A DNA stretch of 64,000 bases from Phycicoccus endophyticus (GCF_011326735.1 NZ_JAANCN010000001.1:186001-250000); one strand, 5' to 3'; positions 53,496-62,405 are shown, counted from the stretch's first letter. Program-made: numbers and translations. The notes: generated from the sequence alone by a model not told the origin.

Positions 53496-54295
53496 GGCCT
53501 GCGGGTGCGGCGGCCGGGGTCCTCGCGGCGGTCGTGACCACAGGGGCGCACCGGGCGCTCGTCGCCCGGGTGCGCTCGCGCCGGTGGGAGCGCACCAACC
53601 ACGCGGGACGGACGGTCACCCTGCTCGAGGGGCCGGCCTTCGTCGCCGGAGCGGCCGCCGGGGCCACCCTCGGCGGCGCACCCGGGCTCCTCGCCGCCGT
53701 CGGGGCCGGGGCCTTCGGTGCCCTCGACGACCTCGCCGGCGACAGCGGCTCCAAGGGGTTGAAGGGCCATCTCGGCGCTGCCGCCCGCGGAGAGCTGACC
53801 ACCGGTGCGGTCAAGATCGCTGGTCTCGGTCTGACCGGCCTGGCCGCCGCGGCGCTCGCCGACCGTGGCCGGGGCGAGGCGAGCACGCTCGACACCCTCG
53901 TCGGCGCGGGCGTGGTCGCCGGCAGCGCCAACCTCGCCAACCTCCTCGACCTCAGGCCGGGACGGGCGCTCAAGGCGACCGCCCTCGCCGGCACGCCGAT
54001 CGCCCTGGGCGGTGGGGCCGGTGCCGCGAGCGCCGGTGCTGCCGTCGGTGCGGCGCTCGCCGCCCTCGGCCCCGACCTCGCCGGCCGCTCGATGCTCGGC
54101 GACACCGGGGCGAACGCGGCGGGCGCGCTCGTCGGTGTGGCCCTCGTGCACGGCTGTGGACGGCGCGGCCGCCTCGGCGCGCTGGCCGTGCTCGTCGCGA
54201 CCACCCTGGTCTCGGAGCGGGTCAGCTTCACCGCAGTCATCGAGTCCACGCCGGTGCTGCGCGAGCTCGACGCGTGGGGCCGGGGGGGTCGATGA
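53492..54295 (+). CDS. MraY/WecA-like polyprenyl-phosphate sugar-phosphotransferase homologue, short
   Basis: 267-aa multi-pass membrane protein. Motifs of the MraY/WecA superfamily stand in order: RRWERTNHAGRTVTLLEG, ALDDLAGD (Asp79, Asp80, Asp84), KGLKGHL (88-94), ANLANLLDLRPGRALK (146-161) and MLGDTGANAAGALVG (201-215). Family members move a sugar-1-phosphate from UDP-sugar to a lipid carrier; these Asp/Asn clusters are the Mg/UDP site. It is about 90 residues shorter than MraY, lacking N-terminal helices, so activity is not assured. GTG 53492 overlaps steB; murJ overlaps the end. Confidence 0.8.
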   Translation: MRPAGAAAGVLAAVVTTGAHRALVARVRSRRWERTNHAGRTVTLLEGPAFVAGAAAGATLGGAPGLLAAVGAGAFGALDDLAGDSGSKGLKGHLGAAARGELTTGAVKIAGLGLTGLAAAALADRGRGEASTLDTLVGAGVVAGSANLANLLDLRPGRALKATALAGTPIALGGGAGAASAGAAVGAALAALGPDLAGRSMLGDTGANAAGALVGVALVHGCGRRGRLGALAVLVATTLVSERVSFTAVIESTPVLRELDAWGRGGR

Positions 54296-55923
54296 CCCGG
54301 CAGCGGGCCGCCCTCGGGGTCGCCGGGGCGGCGGGCCTGATCTCCGTGGTCACCCTCCTCGCGCGGGTGGCCGGTTTCGGCCGGGTGATCGTCTTCTCGG
54401 AGTCGGTCCGGGCCAAGGGCGTCGGCAGCATCTACCAGAGCGTCAACGCGCTGCCCAACGTCGTCTACGAGGTCGCGGCGGGCGGCACCCTCGCGGCGGT
54501 CGCCGTCCCGCTCATCGCCCACCACCTCGGTGCCGGCGACCGGGACCGGGCCGACCGCCTGGCGTCGGTGCTCCTCACGTGGACGCTCGCCGTCCTCGTG
54601 CCCCTCGCCGCGCTGCTGTTCCTGCTCGCCGGCCCCGTCGTCGGCTGGCTGGTCGAGGCGCGGGACCCCGGTTCGCTGGCGGTCGGCCGGAGCCTCCTGC
54701 GCATCTTCGCCGTGCAGGTCCCGCTCTACGGGGTGGGCATCGTCCTCACCGGGCTGCTGCACGCCCACCGCCGCTTCCTCCTCGCCGCGCTCGCGCCGCT
54801 GCTGTCCTCGGTGCTCGTCCTCGTGAGCTACCTCTGGTACGGCGCGATCGTCCGGGGGGAGACCTCGGCCGCAGTGGTCCCCGACCGGGCCGTGGCCGTC
54901 CTCGGCTGGGGCACGACGCTCGGCGTCGTCGTGCTGTCCCTGCCGCTCGTCGTCCCCGCGATGCGGACCGGATGGCGGTGGCGTCCCGGCCTGCGGCTCG
55001 AGCCGGCCGACCGCCGCCGGATCGGGCACCTGGCCGGTGCCGGGGTCCTGGCCCTGCTCGCCCAGCAGGCCACCGTCCTCGTGACCCTCTGGCTCGCCAA
55101 CCACTCGATCGACCACGGCGTCGCGAGCATCTACGCGTACGTCCAGGCCGTCTACCTGCTCCCCTACGCCGTCCTCGCCGTGCCGATCGCGCAGAGCACC
55201 TTCCCGGGCATCGCCCTCGGTCACGCCGGGGGCGCAGACGTCGCGCCGACGCTCGCCCGCGCCCTGCGGGCGGTCCTCGTCCTCACGGGGGTCGCGGCCG
55301 GTGTCCTCGTCGCCGCCGCGCCGGCCATCGGTGCCTTCTTCGGCATCCTCGACGCCCGCAAGGGTGCAGCGGGTGCGAGCCCCGCGGCCATCGCCGCCCT
55401 GCCCGGCGCCCTCGTCGCCTATGCCCCAGGGCTCGTCGGCTTCGGGCTCCTCGCCCTGCTCACCCGGGCCCTCTACGTCCGGGGGCGCCCGCTGCACGCC
55501 GCGGCGGCCGCTGCGGCGGGCTGGGGGGTCGCCGCCCTGCCGCCCCTGCTGCTCGTCGGCGGGCACGCAACGGCCGGTGCCGTCCTGCGGGCCCTGGGCC
55601 TGGCCTCGAGCGCCGGGATGACCCTCGCCGGCGTCGCGCTCGTCCTGCTCGTCCGTCGCGTCTGGGGGAGCGAGGTGACGCGCGGGCTCGGGCGCACGGC
55701 CGGCGCGGTCGTCGTGGCCCTCGCGCTCGCGGTGGTCGTCGGTGACCTCGTGACACACGGGCGGACCTACGACGGCGTGCTCGACACCGTCGTGTGGGGC
55801 GTCGTCGCCGGTGGTGCCGCGCTGCTCACCGCGCTGCTCGCCGTCTTCTACGGCGACCGGGCGATGATGGGGGAGATCCGCGAGCGAGGCCGGGCGGCCC
55901 GGCGAGGAGGGGGTGTGGGATGA
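54292..55923 (+). CDS. MurJ/MviN-family lipid flippase
   Basis: 543 aa, about 14 membrane helices, MOP exporter fold. N-terminal LARVAGFGRVIVFSES, SIYQSVNALPNVVYEVAAGG and VAVPLIAHHLGAGD match MurJ N-termini. Flips lipid II or another undecaprenyl-linked glycan. Unlike essential MurJ of mycobacteria (Rv3910, elsewhere), this copy sits next to the MraY-like and GT4 genes, suggesting a dedicated substrate. ATG 54292 overlaps the MraY-like gene; the stop overlaps GT4. Confidence 0.9.
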   Translation: MTRQRAALGVAGAAGLISVVTLLARVAGFGRVIVFSESVRAKGVGSIYQSVNALPNVVYEVAAGGTLAAVAVPLIAHHLGAGDRDRADRLASVLLTWTLAVLVPLAALLFLLAGPVVGWLVEARDPGSLAVGRSLLRIFAVQVPLYGVGIVLTGLLHAHRRFLLAALAPLLSSVLVLVSYLWYGAIVRGETSAAVVPDRAVAVLGWGTTLGVVVLSLPLVVPAMRTGWRWRPGLRLEPADRRRIGHLAGAGVLALLAQQATVLVTLWLANHSIDHGVASIYAYVQAVYLLPYAVLAVPIAQSTFPGIALGHAGGADVAPTLARALRAVLVLTGVAAGVLVAAAPAIGAFFGILDARKGAAGASPAAIAALPGALVAYAPGLVGFGLLALLTRALYVRGRPLHAAAAAAAGWGVAALPPLLLVGGHATAGAVLRALGLASSAGMTLAGVALVLLVRRVWGSEVTRGLGRTAGAVVVALALAVVVGDLVTHGRTYDGVLDTVVWGVVAGGAALLTALLAVFYGDRAMMGEIRERGRAARRGGGVG

Positions 55924-57011
55924 GGGTTGCGCTGCTCGTAGGCCCGAGCACCGGCGGGATCGGCACCCACGTCGTCGAGCTCGCCCGCGAGCTACGGGCC
56001 CTCGGCGAGGACGTGCTCGTGGTGACCTCGCCGGTCACCGCCGAGCGGTTCGGCCTGGTGGACGCCGCGCTGTTGTGGCCGGGCGAGGACGCCGGGACGC
56101 CGGGTCGGCTGCGCCGGCTGCGCGCCGTCCTGGCCGCTTCCGACGTCGTCCACGCCCACGGGCTGCAGGCCGGCGTCGTCGGCGCCCTGCTCGCACCGCG
56201 CACGGTGCCGCTGGTGACCAGCCTGCACAACGACCTGGCCTGGGCTGGGGGTGCGCGGGCCAGGGTCGTGGACCGGCTGTTGCGGTACGTGGCCGGCCGC
56301 TCGGTGCTCGTGTCCGGCGCCAGCAGCGACCTGGTGGAGCTGGCGCGTGAGCACGGGGCGCGTCGCGCCGAGCTCGCGCCGGTCGGCTCCCCGTTCGTCC
56401 CGGGCCTCCTCGCCGAGGCACCTCTCGGTGCCGAGGAACGGGCAGTCGAGGCCGAGCGGCTGCTCGCGGGCCGTGGTGTCACGGGCACAGGTCCGCTCGT
56501 CCTGACGATCTCGCGGATCGCGCCGCAGAAACAGCTGGAGACCCTCGTCGCCGCGGCCGCCGCGGTGCGAGACGCCACCTGGGTCCTCGCCGGCGACGGC
56601 GTCGCCCGGCTGCGCGAGGATCTCGTCGCCGCCGCGGCCCACGCCGGAGCACCGCTGTGCGTCATCGGCCCGGTCGCCGACCCCAAGGCCTGGGTGCGCG
56701 CGGCCGAGGTCTTCGTCCTGACGAGCCGGTGGGAGGCCCGGGCCCTCGTCGTGCAGGAGGCGATGGCCGCCGGCACGCCGGTCGTCTGTCCGGCGGTGGG
56801 CGGTCTCGTCGACCTCGTCGACGGGGTGGGCAGGCTCGTCCCTCCCGAGGACGCCCTGGCCGTCGCGGAGGGTGTCCGCGGGCTCCTGGAGGACCCGTCG
56901 GCGCGAGAGGAGCTCTCCCAGGCGGGCCGCTCCCGGGCCGCCGGATGGGAGAGCGGCGAAGAGTCCGCGTGTCGGTGGCGGGGTTGGTACCGCGAGGCCG
57001 GCGCGGGATGA
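55920..57011 (+). CDS. GT4-family glycosyltransferase
   Basis: 363 aa, GT-B fold, no signal peptide. N-domain loop [31 protein letters not shown]-domain [16 protein letters not shown] (nucleotide contact), [10 protein letters not shown] and [20 protein letters not shown] with the EX7E pair. Uses a nucleotide sugar; acceptor likely a lipid-linked intermediate given the neighbours. ATG 55920 overlaps the flippase stop. Last gene of the steA group; pyrG follows after 16 nt with its own -10. Confidence 0.88.
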   Translation: MRVALLVGPSTGGIGTHVVELARELRALGEDVLVVTSPVTAERFGLVDAALLWPGEDAGTPGRLRRLRAVLAASDVVHAHGLQAGVVGALLAPRTVPLVTSLHNDLAWAGGARARVVDRLLRYVAGRSVLVSGASSDLVELAREHGARRAELAPVGSPFVPGLLAEAPLGAEERAVEAERLLAGRGVTGTGPLVLTISRIAPQKQLETLVAAAAAVRDATWVLAGDGVARLREDLVAAAAHAGAPLCVIGPVADPKAWVRAAEVFVLTSRWEARALVVQEAMAAGTPVVCPAVGGLVDLVDGVGRLVPPEDALAVAEGVRGLLEDPSAREELSQAGRSRAAGWESGEESACRWRGWYREAGAG

Positions 57012-57013
57012 CG

Positions 57014-57019
57014 TATCGT
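57014..57019 (+). promoter_or_regulatory. -10 hexamer TATCGT of pyrG (leaderless start)
   Basis: TATCGT ends 8 nt before GTG 57028, no Shine-Dalgarno. Confidence 0.45.
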
Positions 57020-57027
57020 TGAAGCCC

Positions 57028-58740
57028 GTGGTGCTTCAGACGAAACAGATCTTCGTGACCGGAGGCGTCGCCTCCTCGCTCGGCAAGGGCCTCACCGCCT
57101 CGAGCCTCGGGCACCTGCTGCGGGCTCGCGGCCTACGGGTGACGATGCAGAAGCTCGACCCCTACCTCAACGTCGACCCCGGCACGATGAACCCCTTCCA
57201 GCACGGCGAGGTGTTCGTTACCGACGACGGCGCCGAGACCGACCTGGACATCGGGCACTACGAGCGCTTCCTCGACGTCAACCTGCGCGGCAGCGCCAAC
57301 GTCACGACCGGCCAGGTCTACAACCGGGTCATCCAGAAGGAGCGCCGCGGCGAGTTCCTCGGCGACACCGTCCAGGTCATCCCGCACATCACCAACGAGC
57401 TCAAGGAGCGGATGCGCGCCCAGGCCGCCGGCTCGCCGGGGGTCGCACCGGCGGACGCGCCGGACGTCATCATCACCGAGATCGGGGGGACGGTCGGTGA
57501 CATCGAGTCCCTGCCCTTCCTCGAGGCCGCCCGCCAGGTGCGTCACGACCTCGGGCGCGACAACGTCTTCTTCCTCCACGTCTCCCTCGTGCCCTATCTC
57601 GCCCCGAGCGGCGAGCTGAAGACGAAGCCGACGCAGCACTCCGTCGCCGCGCTGCGCCAGGTGGGCATCCAGCCCGACGCCCTCGTCCTGCGCGCCGACC
57701 GGGACATCCCGGACTCGATCAAGCGCAAGATCAGCCTGATGTGCGACGTCGACCTCGAGGCCTGCGCCGCCGCGGTCGACGCCCCGAGCATCTACGACAT
57801 CCCCAAGGTCCTGCACCGCGAGGGCCTGGACGCCTACGTCGTGCGCCGGCTCGGGCTGACCTTCCGCGACGTCGACTGGACCGCCTGGGACCTCCTGCTC
57901 GAGCGGGTCCACCACCCCGAGCACGAGGTGGAGGTGGCCCTCGTCGGCAAGTACGTCGACCTGCCCGACGCCTACCTCTCGGTCAGCGAGGCCCTGCGCG
58001 CCGGGGGGTTCCACCACGACGCCAAGGTGCGCCTGCGCTGGGTCACCTCCGACGACTGCGAGACCGAGACGGGCGCCCAGAAGGCTCTCGGCGGGGTCGA
58101 CGCGGTGCTCGTTCCCGGTGGTTTCGGCGTCCGCGGCATCGAGGGCAAGGTCGGGGCGCTGCGCTGGGCGCGTGAGCGGCAGGTCCCGAGCCTCGGCATC
58201 TGCCTGGGGCTGCAGTGCATGGTCATCGAGTTCGCGCGCACCGTCGCCGGGATCGAGGGGGCCAGCTCGACCGAGTTCGACCCCGAGACACCGCATCCGG
58301 TCATCGCGACGATGGAGGAGCAGAAGGCTTTCGTCGAGGGGGCGGGTGACCTCGGCGGCACGATGCGGCTCGGCAGCCAGCGCGCGCAGCTGCGGGAGGG
58401 GACGATCGTCGCGCAGGCCTACGGCACGCCCACCGCCGACGAGCGCCACCGGCACCGCTACGAGGTCAACGAGGGCTACCGCGAGCAGCTCGAGGCGGCG
58501 GGTCTGGTCATCAGCGGCACCCACCCCGACCTCGGGCTCGTCGAGTTCGTCGAGCTGCCCCGCGACGTGCACCCGTACTACGTCGCGACCCAGGCCCACC
58601 CGGAGTTCAAGTCCCGGCCCACGCGCGCCCACCCCCTCTTCGCCGGGCTGATCGGCGCGGCACTCGACCAGCAGCGGGCCTCCCGGCTGGTCGAGGTGGA
58701 GCGCCCGCGGACCGCGGAGGCAGCGGAGGCGCGTGCCTGA
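57028..58740 (+). CDS. pyrG: CTP synthase
   Basis: UTP + ATP + glutamine to CTP; 570 aa. Synthase domain: [20 protein letters not shown] (P-loop), [38 protein letters not shown]. GATase domain: [27 protein letters not shown] (nucleophile Cys) and [12 protein letters not shown]. Start GTG 57028 or 57031 (two GTGs in a row); GTG 57028 sits best for a leaderless transcript. The NUDIX gene overlaps the end by 8 nt. Confidence 0.97.
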   Translation: MVLQTKQIFVTGGVASSLGKGLTASSLGHLLRARGLRVTMQKLDPYLNVDPGTMNPFQHGEVFVTDDGAETDLDIGHYERFLDVNLRGSANVTTGQVYNRVIQKERRGEFLGDTVQVIPHITNELKERMRAQAAGSPGVAPADAPDVIITEIGGTVGDIESLPFLEAARQVRHDLGRDNVFFLHVSLVPYLAPSGELKTKPTQHSVAALRQVGIQPDALVLRADRDIPDSIKRKISLMCDVDLEACAAAVDAPSIYDIPKVLHREGLDAYVVRRLGLTFRDVDWTAWDLLLERVHHPEHEVEVALVGKYVDLPDAYLSVSEALRAGGFHHDAKVRLRWVTSDDCETETGAQKALGGVDAVLVPGGFGVRGIEGKVGALRWARERQVPSLGICLGLQCMVIEFARTVAGIEGASSTEFDPETPHPVIATMEEQKAFVEGAGDLGGTMRLGSQRAQLREGTIVAQAYGTPTADERHRHRYEVNEGYREQLEAAGLVISGTHPDLGLVEFVELPRDVHPYYVATQAHPEFKSRPTRAHPLFAGLIGAALDQQRASRLVEVERPRTAEAAEARA

Positions 58741-59401
58741 GCCGCTGCGCGACCGGCTGGAGCGGCGGCCGGTCCTGGCTTCCCGCCGCGCCTTCGAGGG
58801 CCGCGTCTGGGACGTGCGCAGCGACCGGGTCGACCTCGGGGAGGCCGGGGTGGTCACCCGCGACTACGTCGAGCACACCGGGGCGGTGGCCGTGCTCGCC
58901 CTCGACGAGCAGGACCGCGTCGTCGTGATCCGGCAGTACCGCCACCCGGTCGGCGCGTTCGCCTGGGAGATCCCCGCCGGGCTGCTCGACGTCGACGGGG
59001 AGCCGGCGCACGTCACCGCCGCCCGCGAGCTCTACGAGGAGGCCGACCTGCGCGCCGGGCGCTGGGCGACGCTCGTGGACCACTGGTCCTCGCCGGGCGG
59101 CTCGAGCGAGAGCCTGCGGATCTTCCTGGCGCGCGACCTGGAACAGGTGCCGGACGGCGAGCGGCACGAACGGACGGGGGAGGAGCTCGGGATGCCGCAA
59201 CGCCGGGTTCCCCTGGAGGAGCTCGTGGCCGGCGTCCTCGAGGGGCGGCTGCACAGCCCGACCCTCGTCATCGCGGTGCTTGCGGCCGAGACGATGCGCC
59301 GGGGCGGCTGGTCCGGACTGCGGCCCGCCGAGGCGCCGTGGCCCGAGCGCAGCCCCGGTCGGGCTCCGCGGGACGCGGGTCAGCCCCCGCCGCCGGCGTA
59401 G
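58733..59401 (+). CDS. NUDIX hydrolase, ADP-ribose pyrophosphatase type
   Basis: 222 aa. Nudix box [24 protein letters not shown] matches GX5EX7REUXEE (Ala where Gly is usual). Preceded by [20 protein letters not shown] and followed by YSSPG-like [17 protein letters not shown], as in ADP-ribose pyrophosphatases; Rv1700 is the syntenic counterpart. The C-terminal 30 residues are Pro/Arg-rich and unique. GTG 58733 overlaps pyrG. Its 3' end overlaps the convergent SipW-LamG gene by 22 nt. Confidence 0.93.
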   Translation: MPEPLRDRLERRPVLASRRAFEGRVWDVRSDRVDLGEAGVVTRDYVEHTGAVAVLALDEQDRVVVIRQYRHPVGAFAWEIPAGLLDVDGEPAHVTAARELYEEADLRAGRWATLVDHWSSPGGSSESLRIFLARDLEQVPDGERHERTGEELGMPQRRVPLEELVAGVLEGRLHSPTLVIAVLAAETMRRGGWSGLRPAEAPWPERSPGRAPRDAGQPPPPA

Positions 59402-60834
59402 AGCGTCACGACCTCCGCCTCGCCCAGGGCCCGCGCCCAGTAGGCGGCGTCGTCGAGCGCGCCGTCGAAGCGGCCGCTGCCAGGCCCCGGCCACCATCCC
59501 GCCGCCTCGTAGCCGACACGCAGGTCCCCGGCGTAGGCCGAGCTGCGGACCGTGGAGGACCCCGCCGGTGCGCCGTCGAGGTAGAGGCGCATGACACCGT
59601 CGGACACCGTGGCCGTCGCCAGGTGCCAGCGCCCGTCGGCGACCCGCGCCCGGCTGGTCACCGTGCGGGTGCTCCCCGTGTAGGTGCTGTCGGAGAAGAC
59701 GCCGAGGACCAGGCGCCCGTCGTCGACATAGAGATGGCGCTCTCGTGAGGTCCACCCGGTGTCGGAGAACCCGATGAGATCACCGCGCGAGGCGGTGGTG
59801 CGGAACCAGACCGAGAGGGAGAAGGAGCCCGCGACCGACAGTCGTGGCCCCTCGACCCCGCCGGTGAGCCCGTCCAGGTCGAGCGCGCGACCGCCGTCCG
59901 CCGTGCACGGCACCGACCTCGAGGAGCTGGCCCCCCACCAGCTGTACGAGCCGTCCAGGCCGTGACCGGAGGCGTCGGAGACCCGCCCACGGGCCGTGCG
60001 CTCCTCGAACGGGTAGTACAGGGCGGGACCGGTGGTGAGCACCGCGGTGCGGCACGAGACGACCGCGGCCGTCAGATGGGCGACGGGTGAGCTGGTGCTC
60101 ACCGCGAAGGACGCCCCGGTCGAGGTGGCGAACAGGCCCCCGAGGAGGACCGCGGGCGTGAGCAGCCGCGCCGTCCAGGCGCCAGGAGGTGCGTTGGACG
60201 CACCGACCGGCTCTCGCTCGCTCGCGGCGGGTGGAGGCTGCGATGGAGCACTGCCTCCGTCGCCCGGTCCGCCGCGGCCGGTCGTCGGTGCCGACCCGGC
60301 GGCGCGCCGCAGGTCCCGGTCGAGGCCGGTGGCCAGACCGAGCAGCGCCAGCCCGGCGAGCATCCCGCCCAGCCGCAGCCATTCGCCGCCGCGGACCCAC
60401 AGCACCGGCAGCCCCGCGTACGGCACGCGCAGGGCGGCGACCCCGTGCACGGAGCCCGAGGTCACCGCGCTGGAGTCGACCTCCCGGTTGGCGTCACCCT
60501 TGAGGACCAGCCGGCCCGCGTCGTCGCGCCGGACCACGCGGTGCAGCCGGAGCCGGCCGGGGTGGTCGGGGTCGTCGACGAGGAGGACCTGGGGCGGGGC
60601 GACGGTGGCCGGGTCCACCGGGCGGGTCACGATGATGTCGCCCACCCTGATGGCGGGCGCCATGGAGCCGCTGACGACCGTCGTCGGCTGCCACCCGAGC
60701 AGGGCCGGCAGCGTGCTCCAGGCGGCCAGGCCGACGACGAGAACGACCCCGGACCGGGCGAGCGCGGCGACGAGGAGCCGCACCCACGCCAGGAGCGGTG
60801 AGCTGCTCCTGCGCGGGGGTCGAGCGCTGGGCAC
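59380..60834 (-). CDS. SipW-type signal peptidase I fused to a C-terminal LamG domain
   Basis: 484 aa from GTG 60834 (first start not inside the upstream gene). Membrane helix about 27-48; peptidase box VVSGSMAPAIRVGDIIV with nucleophile Ser57; RLRLHRVV with His98 in place of the usual Lys, the ER/SipW type; LKGDANREVD (110-120). A second helix 152-169. A Pro/Ser/Gly linker (175-220), then LLTPAVLLGGLFATSTGASF (224-243), which looks like a SipW-type signal, and a LamG/concanavalin-like domain (about 265-480: ALYYPFEERTARGRVSDASG, FSLSVWFRTTASRGDLIGFS, GVMRLYLDGAPAGSS). The LamG part would be outside the cell. It lies 19 nt after the TasA-like gene, in one operon. No Shine-Dalgarno is seen. 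Confidence 0.88.
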   Translation of the reverse strand: MPSARPPRRSSSPLLAWVRLLVAALARSGVVLVVGLAAWSTLPALLGWQPTTVVSGSMAPAIRVGDIIVTRPVDPATVAPPQVLLVDDPDHPGRLRLHRVVRRDDAGRLVLKGDANREVDSSAVTSGSVHGVAALRVPYAGLPVLWVRGGEWLRLGGMLAGLALLGLATGLDRDLRRAAGSAPTTGRGGPGDGGSAPSQPPPAASEREPVGASNAPPGAWTARLLTPAVLLGGLFATSTGASFAVSTSSPVAHLTAAVVSCRTAVLTTGPALYYPFEERTARGRVSDASGHGLDGSYSWWGASSSRSVPCTADGGRALDLDGLTGGVEGPRLSVAGSFSLSVWFRTTASRGDLIGFSDTGWTSRERHLYVDDGRLVLGVFSDSTYTGSTRTVTSRARVADGRWHLATATVSDGVMRLYLDGAPAGSSTVRSSAYAGDLRVGYEAAGWWPGPGSGRFDGALDDAAYWARALGEAEVVTLYAGGGG

Positions 60835-60853
60835 GGGGGTCGTCGGTGGCCGG

Positions 60854-61450
60854 TCAGCTGTTCTGGGCCTCCCAGGTGAACCCGATGCTCGCCGTCCCGC
60901 CCTGGACACTGTTGGGGGCGTCCGGGTCGAAGGCCAGGTCGAACTTGTACACGCGGCTCTGCTCCCCGCCCGCGGGCGACCAGGTGCCGACGCCCGTGCT
61001 GTACCCGGTGTGGCTGCTGCCGAAGTCGGCGACGCTGCCGCTGTAGACGGTGGCGCCCGAGGACGCCGGGGTGAAACCGTCGCAGCTGCCGAACGAGCCG
61101 CCCGTGCCCTGGGTGACATCGAGCGCGAGCTCGTCGGCGAGGTCCTTGGTCGTCTCGTAGCTCGTGCCGTAGAGCCTGACGGCCGAGGGGAGGGAGCCGG
61201 TGGAGGTCACGGCGATGCACTTGCTGCCCGCGTCGCCCGGCTTCATGTTCGACACGTCGAACGCGGCCGTCCCCGCGTCGTCGTCGGTGAGCTCGACGGT
61301 GCCGGCTGCCCAGTTCCCGGTGGGGTTGGACGTCGTCGCGGAGAAGGCCGAGTGTGAGGCCGTCGCGACGAGCCCGGCGCTGGCGAGGAGGGCCACGGGG
61401 GCAGCGCCCCAGGCGGCGATCCGGGCCAGGCGGGCGGAGGGGGTGAACAT
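60854..61450 (-). CDS. TasA-like secreted protein with SipW-dependent signal peptide
   Basis: 198 aa from ATG 61450 (AGGAG 8 nt upstream). N-terminus MFTPSARLARIAAWGAAPVA, then LLASAGLVATASHSAFSATT and SNPTGNWAAGTVELTDDDAG: the signal and early mature pattern of SipW-dependent proteins such as TasA/camelysin. Two Cys (78 and about 124) may form a disulphide. Mature part is a beta-rich domain (GTAAFDVSNMKPGDAGSKCI, YSGSVADFGSSHTGYSTGVG). In Bacillus such proteins form biofilm fibres; the role here is unknown. First gene of the two-gene operon with the peptidase. Confidence 0.9.
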   Translation of the reverse strand: MFTPSARLARIAAWGAAPVALLASAGLVATASHSAFSATTSNPTGNWAAGTVELTDDDAGTAAFDVSNMKPGDAGSKCIAVTSTGSLPSAVRLYGTSYETTKDLADELALDVTQGTGGSFGSCDGFTPASSGATVYSGSVADFGSSHTGYSTGVGTWSPAGGEQSRVYKFDLAFDPDAPNSVQGGTASIGFTWEAQNS

Positions 61451-61574
61451 GACAGGTCTCCTGACGATCGTGACGTGGTGACGAAACGGCATTTCCCGGA
61501 GGGGTGCGGCCGGACGCTGGTGTGGTCCACCAGACCCCCCTGCCACCCTGCCAGGGCTCGCCGGTCACCGGATC

Positions 61575-61609
61575 GGTGGTTCGGCCAGGGACGGGTCGGC
61601 CGAACCACC
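61575..61609. promoter_or_regulatory. Perfect 12-bp inverted repeat (operator candidate)
   Basis: GGTGGTTCGGCC (61575-61586) and its exact complement at 61598-61609, 11-nt spacer, in the gap between the divergent TasA-like and VOC genes. The right arm covers the -35 position expected for the VOC -10 box, so a repressor could bind there. It might also act as a hairpin. Confidence 0.6.
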
Positions 61610-61620
61610 CCCCTCGCTGG

Positions 61621-61626
61621 TAGAAC
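61621..61626 (+). promoter_or_regulatory. -10 hexamer TAGAAC of the VOC gene (leaderless start)
   Basis: TAGAAC ends 6 nt before ATG 61633; no Shine-Dalgarno. Confidence 0.5.
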
Positions 61627-61632
61627 GGGTCG

Positions 61633-62340
61633 ATGTACCTGGAGAACCTCTGCCTCGACGCCGGTGAGCCCCTGGAGCTCGCCGCCTTCTGGGAGGGGAT
61701 GCTCGGGGGTGGCCGCCTTGCCCACGGGCCCGACCTCGTCGAGCTGCGCCTCGACGTCGAGGGCGGCGCCTCCCTGGACCTCTGCCTCCCGCGGGTGCCC
61801 GGCGGGCGTACGGGCCCCGGGCGGCTGCTCCTGCGGCTCGCCGCCGGTTGCGAGCAGGCGCAGGAGCGGGCCCGCGCGCTCGGCGCCCGCCGGCTCGGCC
61901 CCGGCGGGGGCAGGCCCGCGGCGACGCTGGCCGACCCCGAGGGGCAGCCGTTCGAGCTCGCGCCGGCGGGCACGGGCCACGGCGGCGTCGACCTCGCCGC
62001 CATCGTCCTGGAGAGCGCCGACCCCGGTCGAGACCTGGCCTTCTGGCAGTGGGCCACCGGATGGGAGCAGGTGGACGGGGCCGCCGCGACCCTGCAGCGC
62101 CGAGACGGCGAGGGGCCACGGCTGACGTTGCGCGCCGAGCAGGCACCCAAGGGCGGCCGCGAGAAGAACCCGGCGCATCTCGACATCCGGCTCGAGGGGG
62201 AGGACGAGCTCGAGGCCGCCCTCGACCACGCCCGCCACCTCGGCGCCCGTGAGCTCGACCACGGCTGGGGGCCGCTGCCGTGGCGCGTGCTGCTCGACCC
62301 CTCCGGCAACGAGGTCTGCCTGCTTCCGGCGCGCTCCTGA
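61633..62340 (+). CDS. VOC/glyoxalase-like protein, two domains
   Basis: 235 aa. Two vicinal-oxygen-chelate halves: LENLCLDAGEPLELAAFWEG ... ATLADPEGQPFELAP and VDLAAIVLESADPGRDLAFW ... VLLDPSGNEVCLLP. The first half lacks an obvious metal His at its N-terminal strand; the second has HLDIRLEG and a terminal Glu, so metal use is uncertain. Actinobacterial members of this two-domain type are usually uncharacterised. ATG 61633 fits a leaderless transcript. Confidence 0.85.
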   Translation: MYLENLCLDAGEPLELAAFWEGMLGGGRLAHGPDLVELRLDVEGGASLDLCLPRVPGGRTGPGRLLLRLAAGCEQAQERARALGARRLGPGGGRPAATLADPEGQPFELAPAGTGHGGVDLAAIVLESADPGRDLAFWQWATGWEQVDGAAATLQRRDGEGPRLTLRAEQAPKGGREKNPAHLDIRLEGEDELEAALDHARHLGARELDHGWGPLPWRVLLDPSGNEVCLLPARS

Positions 62341-62343
62341 GCG

Positions 62344-62360
62344 GGCGGCCGACGGCCGCC
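62344..62360 (+). terminator. Hairpin after the VOC gene
   Basis: GGCGGCC (62344-62350) with GGCCGCC (62354-62360), GAC loop, 4 nt past the stop. Short and without a T-tract. Confidence 0.45.
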
Positions 62361-62364
62361 GGTG

Positions 62365-62405
62365 TCCGAATCCGGTTCGGACCGGACGGACCGCGTCCGT
62401 AGGAT
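62365..62405 (+). promoter_or_regulatory. aspS upstream region: dyad and -10-like box
   Basis: TCCGAA/TTCGGA dyad (62365-62370 and 62376-62381, 5-nt loop) followed by TAGGAT (62400-62405), which would give a leader of about 65 nt with GAAGGA (62463-62468) before the aspS GTG. Confidence 0.4.
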
